Below are positions 1-5,181 of a stretch of DNA of 5,217 nucleotides, piece by piece (the first letter of the stretch is position 1; each line of letters begins with the position of its first letter). The stretch spans positions 1-5,217 of the forward strand of contig CAJMPM010000124.1 in NCBI GenBank assembly GCA_905215225.1, written 5' to 3'. This DNA is from an uncultured bacterium (GTDB lineage Bacteria; Actinomycetota; Coriobacteriia; Coriobacteriales; Coriobacteriaceae). Below the pieces are notes generated by a model. That model was not told the DNA's origin and ran no database searches. It saw only the letters and a program-made list of their open reading frames with translations. The position numbers and the translations under genes were made by a program.

Positions 1-3
1 ATA

Positions 4-8
4 CTCCT
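4..8 (-). promoter_or_regulatory. Shine-Dalgarno-like AGGAG for a leftward gene beyond the left edge
   Basis: The minus strand reads AGGAG here, followed by TAT and then the window edge. A start codon a few bases further left would give normal ribosome-binding-site spacing. It is preceded by an AT-rich region with candidate promoter elements and by the ettA terminator, which fits the start of a separate leftward gene. The start codon itself is not visible, so this is an inference. Confidence 0.35.
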
Positions 9-12
9 ATTC

Positions 13-48
13 TATAACCTTTTTTGTAACGTTACAGCACTGGTTATA
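13..48. promoter_or_regulatory. Nested symmetric dyad, probable operator
   Basis: A perfect 12-bp palindrome TGTAACGTTACA (25-36) is flanked at exactly 5 bp on each side by a second perfect inverted pair, TATAACC (13-19) and GGTTATA (42-48). Both pairs share one centre at 30.5. All four half-sites follow the pattern T(A/G)TAAC, and a fifth copy, TGTAAC, lies at 74-79. This is the geometry of an operator binding two dimers or a tetramer. A minus-strand -10-like TATAAC (43-48) overlaps the outer arm, so a bound repressor would block a leftward promoter. The regulator is not identifiable from the sequence. Confidence 0.5.
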
Positions 49-118
49 TTTCAATTCGATTCGCTTATGTCCTTGTAACCCAATACGTCTTTACGTTTTA
101 AACGGAATTAGAAAATCA

Positions 119-147
119 CTCATAGCAAAAACGGGCTTTAATCCCAA
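119..147 (-). promoter_or_regulatory. Candidate leftward sigma70-type promoter
   Basis: On the minus strand, TTGGGA (142-147) is separated by 17 bp from TATGAG (119-124). The -10 box is preceded by TGC, giving an extended -10 arrangement. Each hexamer matches the consensus at 4 of 6 positions. Transcription from here would leave a leader of more than 100 nt containing the 13-48 dyad. The alternative is a promoter using TATAAC at 43-48 with a weak AGGACA at 68-73. I cannot choose between them. Confidence 0.25.
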
Positions 148-156
148 AGAGATGAC

Positions 157-173
157 TTTGATTATGAATCAAA
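157..173. repeat. Perfect short inverted repeat
   Basis: TTTGATT (157-163) and AATCAAA (167-173) are perfect 7-bp inverted arms around a 3-bp centre. The site lies upstream of the candidate leftward promoter and downstream of the ettA terminator. It has no T-tract, so it is more likely a protein-binding dyad than a terminator. Its function is unknown. Confidence 0.35.
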
Positions 174-210
174 CCAGCAGCCAGGGCATAGCTGCAGTGC
201 AATTGCTACA

Positions 211-240
211 AGAAAGGCCGCCCTTGCTGGCGGCCTTTCT
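211..240 (-). terminator. Intrinsic terminator of ettA
   Basis: The arms AGAAAGGCCGCC (211-222) and GGCGGCCTTTCT (229-240) are perfect 12-bp complements around a 6-nt loop. The hairpin begins 8 bp beyond the ettA stop codon. On the minus strand the GC core is followed by TTTCTTGT, so part of the U-rich tract lies in the stem. Plus-strand sequence beyond it is not T-rich, so the main function is for leftward transcription. Confidence 0.85.
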
Positions 241-248
241 ACTTGCTA

Positions 249-1928
249 CTAGTCACGCGTGAGCTTGCGGTGGATACGATGCGGCTGGGCTGCGTCCTCG
301 CCCAGGCGCTCGATACGATTGGCCTGATAGGCCTCGAAGTTGCCCTCAAACCAATACCAGTTGCCCGGGTTCTCGTCGGTGCCCTCCCACGCCAGAATGT
401 GCGTGGCAACGCGGTCCAGGAACATACGGTCGTGGCTAATGACCACCGAACAGCCCGGGAACTCGAGCAGCGCCGCCTCGAGCGAGGACAGCGTCTCGAC
501 GTCGAGGTCGTTCGTGGGCTCGTCAAGGAGCAGCAGGTTGCCGCCCTGCTTGAGCGTGAGCGCCAGGTTCAGACGGTTACGCTCGCCGCCGGAGAGCACG
601 CCGGCGCGCTTCTGCTGGTCCTGGCCCTTAAAGCCAAAGCTCGCCACATAAGCGCGGCTCGGAACCTCGGTCTCGCCGACCATCATGTGGTCCAGGCCGT
701 CCGAGACGACCTCCCATAGGTTCTTGTCGGGGTCGATGCCGGAACGGTTCTGGTCGACGTAAGAGATCTTGACGGTCTCGCCCACCTCGAGCTCGCCCGA
801 AGTCAGCGGCTCCAGACCCACAATCGTCTTGAAGAGCGTGGTCTTACCGACACCGTTGGGACCGATGACGCCCACGATGCCGTTGCGCGGCAGGGTGAAC
901 GAAAGGTCATCGATGAGCACACGGCCATCGAACTCCTTGTGCAGATGATGGGCCTCGAGCACCTTGTTGCCCAGACGCGGGCCCACAGGGATGCGGATGT
1001 CGGTCCAGTCGAGCTTCTGGCTTGCGCGGGCCTCGGCCTCCATCTCCTCGTAGCGAGCCAGACGAGCCTTGTTCTTGGCCTGGCGAGCCTTGGGCGAGCT
1101 GCGTACCCACTCGAGCTCGGCCTCCATGCGCTTGGCGAGCTTGGCATCGCGGTTGCCCTGCGCCTCGATACGGGCGGCCTTGGTCTCCAGATACGTTGAG
1201 TAGTTGCCCTTGTAGGGATAAAGGTGGCCACGGTCGACCTCGCAGATCCACTCGGCAACGTTATCCAAGAAGTAGCGGTCGTGCGTAACGGCAAGCACCG
1301 CGCCCTGGTAGTTGTGCAGGAAGTGCTCGAGCCACAGGATCGACTCGGCGTCCAGGTGGTTCGTGGGCTCGTCGAGCAGCAGCAGGTCGGGAGCCTCGAG
1401 CAGCAGCTTGCACAGGGCCACGCGGCGGCGCTCGCCGCCGGAAAGTACGTTGACCAGCATGTCGGAATCGGGCAGCTGCAGGGCGTCCATGGCCTGGCCG
1501 AGCTTGGAATCGATATCCCAGCCGTCGGCGGCGTCGATCTCGTCCTGGAGCTTGCCCATCTCGGCCATGAGGGCGTCCATGTCGCAATCCGGGTCGCACA
1601 TCTCCTCGCCGATCTTGTTAAAGCGATCGACCTTGGCAATCATGTCGCCAAACGCCATGCGCACGTTCTCGATGACGGTCTTGTCGTCATCGAGCGGCGG
1701 CTCCTGCTGCAGGATGCCCACAGTGTAGCCGGGGGTGAGCCTGGCATCGCCGTTGGAGACCTCCTCGATGCCGGCCATGATCTTGAGCAGGGTCGACTTG
1801 CCCATACCGTTGGGGCCCACGACGCCGATCTTGGCACCGGGGTAGAAGCTCAGGGTCACGTCGTCAAGGATTACCTTGTCGCCATGGGCCTTGCGAGCCT
1901 GATACATCTGGTAGATAAACTCCGCCAT
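249..1928 (-). CDS. ettA: Energy-dependent translational throttle protein EttA (ABC-F ATPase)
   Basis: This is a soluble ABC-F ATPase that, in the characterised family, binds the ribosomal E site and gates the first elongation steps according to the ATP/ADP ratio. It is 559 aa; E. coli EttA is about 555. It has two ABC domains without membrane segments. Domain 1 has Walker A GPNGMGKST (38-46), signature LSGGE (162-166), Walker B with DEPTNHLD and catalytic E187, and switch H216. Domain 2 has Walker A GPNGVGKTT (356-364), LSGGE (445-449), E470 in DEPTNDLD, and H499. The acidic arm insertion (about 95-140) and the charged linker with ELEWVRSSPKARQAKNKARLARY (in two parts, 270-279 and 280-293) are typical of EttA rather than Uup or antibiotic-resistance ABC-F proteins. 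The start is set by the EttA-like N-terminus MAEFIYQM; an AAGGA lies somewhat distant, about 12 bases upstream. It is monocistronic, bounded by terminators on both sides. Confidence 0.96.
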   Translation of the reverse strand: MAEFIYQMYQARKAHGDKVILDDVTLSFYPGAKIGVVGPNGMGKSTLLKIMAGIEEVSNGDARLTPGYTVGILQQEPPLDDDKTVIENVRMAFGDMIAKVDRFNKIGEEMCDPDCDMDALMAEMGKLQDEIDAADGWDIDSKLGQAMDALQLPDSDMLVNVLSGGERRRVALCKLLLEAPDLLLLDEPTNHLDAESILWLEHFLHNYQGAVLAVTHDRYFLDNVAEWICEVDRGHLYPYKGNYSTYLETKAARIEAQGNRDAKLAKRMEAELEWVRSSPKARQAKNKARLARYEEMEAEARASQKLDWTDIRIPVGPRLGNKVLEAHHLHKEFDGRVLIDDLSFTLPRNGIVGVIGPNGVGKTTLFKTIVGLEPLTSGELEVGETVKISYVDQNRSGIDPDKNLWEVVSDGLDHMMVGETEVPSRAYVASFGFKGQDQQKRAGVLSGGERNRLNLALTLKQGGNLLLLDEPTNDLDVETLSSLEAALLEFPGCSVVISHDRMFLDRVATHILAWEGTDENPGNWYWFEGNFEAYQANRIERLGEDAAQPHRIHRKLTRD

Positions 1929-1970
1929 TTGTCTGTTTTATCCTTTCTACCTGCTGTTTTCCTATTCTTG

Positions 1971-1992
1971 TTTCGCTTTAGTGGAAACGAAA
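1971..1992 (-). promoter_or_regulatory. ettA: Possible hairpin in the ettA leader
   Basis: TTTCGCTT (1971-1978) and AAACGAAA (1985-1992) pair around a 6-nt loop, 43-64 nt upstream of the ettA start. The single imperfect pair is C-A on the plus strand but G-U on the minus strand, so the eight-pair stem is complete only in leftward RNA, the direction of ettA. No convincing -35/-10 pair is visible between here and the upstream terminator, so the promoter position is unresolved and the hairpin may be promoter-overlapping DNA instead. Confidence 0.3.
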
Positions 1993-2019
1993 TGAGGAAA
2001 CCAGCTCTGAAACTTAACG

Positions 2020-2046
2020 AAAAAGGGGCATGGTTGCCCATACCCC
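2020..2046 (-). terminator. Intrinsic terminator of the sdpRI operon
   Basis: On the minus strand a 9-pair stem GGGGTATGG / CCATGCCCC (2038-2046 and 2025-2033) with a GCAA loop is followed directly by TTTTT (2024-2020). The one non-Watson-Crick pair is U-G in leftward RNA. It starts about 66 bp past the sdpI stop codon and separates that operon from ettA. Confidence 0.85.
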
Positions 2047-2112
2047 CTAATACTACCTGGGAAAAGTCCCCCGGAACATACTATGAACTGCGTACGCTAG
2101 TTTTCCGCAACC

Positions 2113-2817
2113 TTAACGAGCGGCTCGCTGCGATTTGCGCCACAACAGATACGAGTAGACGTAGACGGCTCCAACCGAACCAAACGCCAGAACCGCAATC
2201 ACCGCGGCGACGACTTCACTCGAAAGCACGCTGCCTGCCACGCCCATCACAATCAGGCCAATACCCAGCACCATAAAGCAGGCGCCGCCAAAACGCTGCG
2301 TACGTCGCCAGTTTTCGGGATCGGCAAGCGCCCAAGGTGTCTTGATACCGAGCGTATAGTTCTGCTTCACACGCGGCAAATAGTTGCCTACGCCGATGAA
2401 CAGCAAACCGACAACACCGGAAATCAGCACGTTAACCGAACCGCCCGCCGGCACCACGCCCCAGACCGTAAGCTCTCCCAGCCAGCTTATGGCGCACATG
2501 AACAAGGTGAAGGCGATTACGAAGCCCTGGTAGAACTTGCCCGAGGTTCGATATGCCTCACCTTTGGGGTCGATGCGCGGCACCACGCAGAACATTGCGA
2601 GAAGCGCCAGAGGCAGCACGCCGAGCGCGGAGGCCATCCAGCTGGGACCCCAACCGTCGACGGCGCCGTTCGCGCCCCAGTGCGTGGGAATCTGCCCAGG
2701 CAAGCTCGGCATCACCATGAGGTGCGCTACGACATTGGCGACGCACAGAGCGATCAGCGCAATCCACACACGCCGCGATACCCCCGTGGCGTGAATGCCC
2801 TTGTTTTCGTTATTCAT
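2113..2817 (-). CDS. sdpI: SdpI/DUF1648-family integral membrane protein
   Basis: This 234-aa polytopic membrane protein resembles SdpI. In Bacillus subtilis SdpI gives immunity to the SdpC toxin and sequesters the repressor SdpR at the membrane. Near the N-terminus is the DUF1648-type motif PGQIPTHWGANGAVDGW (40-56). The C-terminal half has the SdpI signature GNYLPRVKQNYTLGIKTPWAL (144-154 and 155-164), then W170 and T173. About six hydrophobic segments are visible near 17-37, 60-79, 98-118, 127-147, 177-197 and 201-224, with no cleavable signal peptide. I chose the ATG at 2817 because GGAAGGTG lies 6 bases upstream and the longer frame would start deep inside sdpR. The start overlaps the sdpR stop by 8 bp (ATGAATAA), indicating translational coupling. 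No SdpC-like toxin is in the window, so the ligand is unknown. Confidence 0.88.
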   Translation of the reverse strand: MNNENKGIHATGVSRRVWIALIALCVANVVAHLMVMPSLPGQIPTHWGANGAVDGWGPSWMASALGVLPLALLAMFCVVPRIDPKGEAYRTSGKFYQGFVIAFTLFMCAISWLGELTVWGVVPAGGSVNVLISGVVGLLFIGVGNYLPRVKQNYTLGIKTPWALADPENWRRTQRFGGACFMVLGIGLIVMGVAGSVLSSEVVAAVIAVLAFGSVGAVYVYSYLLWRKSQRAAR

Positions 2818-3088
2818 CCTTATCACCTTCCGTGTTTGTAAAGCCCATAAACCAGCCAATTAAATCCTGCATGACGGTGGTGTTTAAGCTGTATACGATG
2901 TTTTGGCCATGGCGCTCGTCGGCCACCAACCCGGCGTTTTTGAGCGTCGCCAAGTGATGGCTCAGCGACGGCTTACTGATATCGAAATGCTCGGCAAGCT
3001 CCCCCGCCGTGCAATTGCCCTCGCGCAGCAACTCCAAAATGCGCCGTCGCGTTGGATCGGCAAGCGCCTTAAAACCCTCTCCCGGCAT
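2810..3088 (-). CDS. sdpR: SdpR-type ArsR-family autorepressor
   Basis: This small winged-helix DNA-binding protein (92 aa; B. subtilis SdpR is about 90) probably represses its own operon. The N-terminal FKALADPTRRRILELL (6-21) is the canonical ArsR helix. The helix-turn-helix spans roughly TAGELAEHF (27-35) to SKPSLSHHLATLKNAGLV (38-55), followed by the wing RHGQNIVYSLNTT (59-71). The SKPSLSHHL and GQ-I-YSLNTT pattern is that of SdpR rather than of metal sensors; the ELCVCDL-type metal site is absent and only one cysteine (C26) is present. I chose the ATG at 3088, not the upstream ATG at 3124, because AGGAGGT (3092-3098) sits just in front of it and the resulting length fits the family. It heads an operon with sdpI, overlapping it by 8 bp. 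Confidence 0.9.
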   Translation of the reverse strand: MPGEGFKALADPTRRRILELLREGNCTAGELAEHFDISKPSLSHHLATLKNAGLVADERHGQNIVYSLNTTVMQDLIGWFMGFTNTEGDKDE

Positions 3089-3122
3089 AAGACCTCCTCT
3101 CATCATTTCGTTCGACGCGCAC

Positions 3123-3151
3123 ACTATACTATATATTTAGATGTTTGTCTA
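3123..3151 (-). promoter_or_regulatory. sdpRI promoter
   Basis: On the minus strand TAGACA (3146-3151, 5 of 6 to consensus) is spaced exactly 17 bp from TATAGT (3123-3128, 5 of 6). Transcription would start near 3116, giving a leader of about 28 nt that includes the AGGAGGT ribosome-binding site of sdpR. Confidence 0.75.
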
Positions 3152-3152
3152 A
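3137..3152. promoter_or_regulatory. Probable SdpR operator
   Basis: TTAGA (3137-3141) and TCTAA (3148-3152) are inverted arms 6 bp apart, lying across the -35 box and spacer of the sdpRI promoter. A further TCTAAT copy occurs at 3156-3161, 8 bp after the one at 3148-3153. ArsR-family repressors typically bind AT-rich dyads in this position, so autorepression is the likely role. Assignment to this SdpR is inferred from position. Confidence 0.5.
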
Positions 3153-3170
3153 TTATCTAATCTTACACTC

Positions 3171-3210
3171 AAAAAATAGCGGCCCCCCGCGCAATGCGAA
3201 GACGGCCACT
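3171..3210 (-). terminator. Orphan leftward intrinsic terminator
   Basis: On the minus strand AGTGGCC (3210-3204) pairs with GGCCGCT (3184-3178), followed by ATTTTTT (3177-3171). The third pair is U-G in leftward RNA but a C-A mismatch on the plus strand, so the structure favours leftward use. The loop is 19 nt and contains a short CGC/GCG stem. It lies upstream of the sdpR promoter, where no leftward protein gene ends. It may terminate the proposed small RNA or shield sdpRI from antisense read-through. Confidence 0.6.
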
Positions 3211-3266
3211 TCTCACGCCAAAAACGTGTTTCGGAGCTGGCTAACCCGCGGCAACGGGTGCCATCT
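3171..3266 (-). ncRNA. Putative leftward small RNA between sdpR and tcdA
   Basis: A leftward promoter at 3273-3301 would start RNA near 3266, and a terminator-like hairpin with six U residues ends it near 3171, giving about 96 nt. The predicted RNA has three hairpins in order. The first is TGGC-ACCCG / CGGGT-(TA)-GCCA (3263-3238). The second is a small CACG/CGTG stem (3228-3214). The third is the terminator stem (3210-3178). There is no plausible reading frame with a ribosome-binding site. I do not recognise a known RNA family. A terminated non-coding transcript fits because no leftward protein gene precedes the terminator. Confidence 0.4.
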
Positions 3267-3272
3267 GCTTCA

Positions 3273-3301
3273 ATCTTATGCGAATCCCGACCCCATTTCA
3301 A
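3273..3301 (-). promoter_or_regulatory. Candidate promoter of the leftward small RNA
   Basis: The minus strand has TTGAAA (3296-3301, 5 of 6 to consensus), a 17-bp spacer, and TAAGAT (3273-3278, 4 of 6). It is divergent from the rightward TATAAT at 3339-3344. The -35 overlaps the left arm of the dyad at 3295-3326. Confidence 0.4.
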
Positions 3302-3326
3302 CAAGCCCCAAGGGCTCAAATGAAAT
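3295..3326. repeat. Two-tier dyad between divergent promoters
   Basis: The outer arms ATTTCA (3295-3300) and TGAAAT (3321-3326) enclose the inner arms AGCCC (3304-3308) and GGGCT (3312-3316), almost concentric around 3310. The left outer arm overlaps the leftward -35, and the right outer arm lies near the expected -35 position of the rightward promoter. A shared operator is possible; no regulator is identified. Confidence 0.4.
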
Positions 3327-3338
3327 CGCGATAATACC

Positions 3339-3344
3339 TATAAT
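3339..3344 (+). promoter_or_regulatory. -10 box of the tcdA-tatD operon promoter
   Basis: A perfect TATAAT lies 44 bp upstream of the tcdA start. The expected -35 position (3316-3321, TCAAAT at 17-bp spacing) is a poor match to TTGACA. The promoter may therefore depend on an activator, or be weak. Confidence 0.5.
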
Positions 3345-3388
3345 GACGATAGCTAAAACACGATTCGCTTCCCCATCGGAGGATGTCT

Positions 3389-4180
3389 ATGACCGAAACT
3401 GCTGCTCTCGTCGAGACGCGCGATACCAAGCTCGAGATCATCATGGGCCGCGAGGCACTTAATAAACTCGCCAACGCCACGGTGTTGGTGCTCGGCTGCG
3501 GAGGCGTGGGCTCCAATTGCTGCGAGGCACTTGCCCGCGGCGGCATCGGTCATTTCGTCATTCTGGACAAGGACATCATCGCGCCCAGCAATATCAATCG
3601 CCAGGCCATCGCCTTTCACAGCACCGTCGGCAAGCGCAAGGTGGACGTGATGGAAGCCATGATTCGCGATATCAATCCCACCGCCACCGTTATCAAACGC
3701 ACCGAATACTTGCTGAGCGACAACATCGATGATTTCTTCGCGAGCGTTTTGGAGCAGACGGACGGCAAGATCGACTACGTCGTCGACGCCATCGACACCA
3801 TCTCGGCCAAGCTCACCATTGCCAAATATGCTCAGGACCACGACATTCGTTTGGTTAGCTCCATGGGCGGGGCCAACAAGCTCCATCCCGAGTGCCTCCG
3901 CTTTGCCGACATTTTCGATACGGTACGCGACCCCATGAGCCGCATCATGCGCAAAGAATGCAAGAAGCGCGGAATCAAGAGCCTACATGTACTGTTTAGC
4001 TGCGAGGAATCGGTTAAGACACAGCCCCGCGACCCTTCCAACATCCACGAGCGTACCGAGCTCGGAACCGCCAGCTTTATGCCGCCCATCATGGGTCAGA
4101 TGATTGCCGGCGAGGTTATCCGCCAGATCAGCGGACGCGGCACCGAGCGCGTGCGCGCCGACGGCCAACGTCTGAACTAG
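3389..4180 (+). CDS. tcdA: tRNA threonylcarbamoyladenosine dehydratase (TcdA/CsdL, ThiF/E1-like)
   Basis: This ATP-dependent E1-like enzyme, by family knowledge, dehydrates t6A37 to cyclic ct6A in ANN-decoding tRNAs by adenylating the threonyl carboxylate. It is 263 aa; E. coli TcdA is about 268. The Rossmann loop is VLVLGCGGVGSN (32-43), the acidic strand end is D60, and the ThiF-type N-I-N-R-Q stretch is at 68-72. Lysines of GKRK lie at 81-84, and the DAID motif is at 133-136. The SMGGANKLHP (158-167) and MRKECKKRGIK (187-197) regions match the TcdA subgroup rather than MoeB or ThiF, and no CxxC zinc pairs are visible. I chose the ATG at 3389 over the one at 3383 because GGAGG (3378-3382) is then 6 bases away; the earlier ATG nearly abuts it. 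It is followed after 14 bp by a TatD-family gene. The CsdA/CsdE sulfur-acceptor partners are not present. Confidence 0.9.
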   Translation: MTETAALVETRDTKLEIIMGREALNKLANATVLVLGCGGVGSNCCEALARGGIGHFVILDKDIIAPSNINRQAIAFHSTVGKRKVDVMEAMIRDINPTATVIKRTEYLLSDNIDDFFASVLEQTDGKIDYVVDAIDTISAKLTIAKYAQDHDIRLVSSMGGANKLHPECLRFADIFDTVRDPMSRIMRKECKKRGIKSLHVLFSCEESVKTQPRDPSNIHERTELGTASFMPPIMGQMIAGEVIRQISGRGTERVRADGQRLN

Positions 4181-4194
4181 CGGAGCGCGCCGAG

Positions 4195-4977
4195 ATGGAG
4201 CCCCGGTTATTTGATGCACACTGCCATCTTGATTTAATGGCTCACCCGGACGCCGTTGCCGATGAGGCGACAGCGCTGGGCTTGGATCTATTTGATTGTG
4301 GCGTCGATCCACGCGACTTCGCTAGCGTACATGGGCGAACCCGTCGCCCTCCTACCGTCATCAAGGGCATCGGCCTCCATCCCTGGTGGCTCGCCGACGG
4401 CCGCTGCGGTCCTGCCGAAGTCAATCTGCTTTGCGAAGTTGCTGCCCAAGAACGCTACATCGGCGAAGTCGGACTCGACTTTTCCGCGCGCTTTGCTGGA
4501 AGTGAGCCGCTACAAATACAGGCACTTAACCGGCTCTGCGATGCGCTCGTGCAGCATCCTCTTACCGGGCGCGTGATATCAATTCACGCCGTTCGTTCGG
4601 CAGGAGCCGTACTGGACGTCCTCGAATCGCATGGACTACTCATCCCAAACCCCGACTCCCCCGCTATCATCTTCCACTGGTTTAGCGGTACTTCGGACGA
4701 ACTCGTCCGCGCGCGTAATGCGGGCTGTTATTTTTCCGTCAACGAACGCATGCTCGCGTCCAAACGAGGACGCGAATACGCACGACAGATTCCACTCGAC
4801 CGATTACTGCTCGAGACCGATGCGCCGGCCGAGCCAAACACAGAAACAAGCGCGCAGTCGCTCATCAGATCGCTCACAAGGACCTCAGAACGCATTGCCT
4901 CACTCAAAAACTGCGACGCAGAGTGCATCGAGTCAGCAGTTTTAGCAAATGCGCGCTCTGTTTTTGACCTTCGCTAG
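4195..4977 (+). CDS. TatD-family metal-dependent hydrolase
   Basis: This 260-aa amidohydrolase-type TIM-barrel enzyme has a length typical of TatD proteins. Family members are cytoplasmic nucleases or deacylases; the substrate of this one cannot be told from sequence. The expected metal ligands are visible: H9 and H11 in DAHCHLD, E91 in GEVGLDF, H131 in SIHAVRS, H161 in IFHWFSG and D209 in LLETDAP. The C-terminus has the usual N-A-R-x-x-F motif (252-257). The start ATG has GGAG (4182-4185) 9 bases upstream and lies 14 bp after the tcdA stop, so the two genes almost certainly share one mRNA. Its codon use appears less C/G-biased than that of ettA. A QatD-type role in phage defence is not supported, since no QatA, QatB or QatC neighbours exist here. 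Confidence 0.9.
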   Translation: MEPRLFDAHCHLDLMAHPDAVADEATALGLDLFDCGVDPRDFASVHGRTRRPPTVIKGIGLHPWWLADGRCGPAEVNLLCEVAAQERYIGEVGLDFSARFAGSEPLQIQALNRLCDALVQHPLTGRVISIHAVRSAGAVLDVLESHGLLIPNPDSPAIIFHWFSGTSDELVRARNAGCYFSVNERMLASKRGREYARQIPLDRLLLETDAPAEPNTETSAQSLIRSLTRTSERIASLKNCDAECIESAVLANARSVFDLR

Positions 4978-5121
4978 CCCCGGTGGGCAAAAAATGCCAA
5001 ATATGAGTACTGCCAGCGAAATAGATACATTACTTCGAGCTTTCCGACCACCAGAATAATCTACGATTGTCCATTAACTAACACTTTCACAGTCACTCAT
5101 CCTGCATTTTCGCAATCTTAA

Positions 5122-5156
5122 ACCCCTCCAAACGCTCAATTCTCGTCTGAAGGGGT
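5122..5156 (-). terminator. Long hairpin inside the inverted-repeat element, possible terminator
   Basis: A 13-pair stem can form between 5122-5134 and 5144-5156 around a 9-nt loop. Two positions are C-A or A-C mismatches on the plus strand but G-U or U-G pairs on the minus strand, so the stem is complete only in leftward RNA. The leftward tail UUUAAGAUU is a weak U-tract; rightward there is CGATTTTG after the stem. It may end a leftward gene beyond the right edge, or the tcdA-tatD transcript. Confidence 0.4.
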
Positions 5157-5168
5157 CGATTTTGCTCC

Positions 5169-5181
5169 GACTAAATTAGTC
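5169..5181. repeat. Short perfect palindrome
   Basis: GACTAA and TTAGTC are perfect 6-bp arms around one central A, lying 1 bp inside the right terminal inverted repeat. It could be a protein-binding site or part of the element's end structure. No function can be assigned. Confidence 0.3.

Noticed and set aside
243..719. A 158-codon plus-strand frame at the 3' end of ettA
   Set aside because: It is antisense to the second ABC domain, lacks a recognisable family, and its start overlaps the ettA stop and terminator region.
249..1928. ABC-F protein as an antibiotic-resistance ribosome protection factor
   Set aside because: The presence of the arm insertion, the EttA-type linker ending in KARLARY, and the length all match EttA rather than Vga, Msr or OptrA types.
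1224..2276. A 350-codon open frame on the plus strand, antisense to ettA and sdpI
   Set aside because: It runs mostly opposite the strongly conserved ettA, has low-complexity composition typical of a GC-rich antisense shadow, extends through the intergenic terminator, and shows no known domain.
2859..2859. Longer start for the SdpI-family protein, adding 14 residues
   Set aside because: It would lie 50 bp inside sdpR. The start at 2817 has a GGAAGGTG site at good spacing and gives the classic overlapping stop/start arrangement.
3171..3266. A tRNA or a signal recognition particle RNA in the spacer
   Set aside because: No cloverleaf with a T-loop GTTCGANTC motif and no SRP GGAA-tetraloop core motif could be found.
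3145..3462. A 105-codon plus-strand frame across the sdpR-tcdA spacer
   Set aside because: It starts within the sdpR promoter, crosses hairpins and the tcdA promoter, and runs into tcdA in another frame. No ribosome-binding site or recognisable protein sequence.
3353..3886. A 177-codon minus-strand frame rich in D, V, H and G
   Set aside because: It is antisense to tcdA, and its composition mirrors the coding-strand codon bias. No ribosome-binding site or domain supports it.
3389..4180. E1-like protein as part of a bacterial ubiquitin-like (CBASS Cap2 or Bil-type) defence system
   Set aside because: The length and the subgroup motifs SMGGANKL and MRKECKKRGIK fit TcdA. There is no E2, JAB-domain or ubiquitin-like gene nearby.
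4195..4977. TatD-family protein as QatD of a Qat anti-phage system
   Set aside because: QatA ATPase, QatB and QatC are not in the window, and the gene is paired with tcdA instead.
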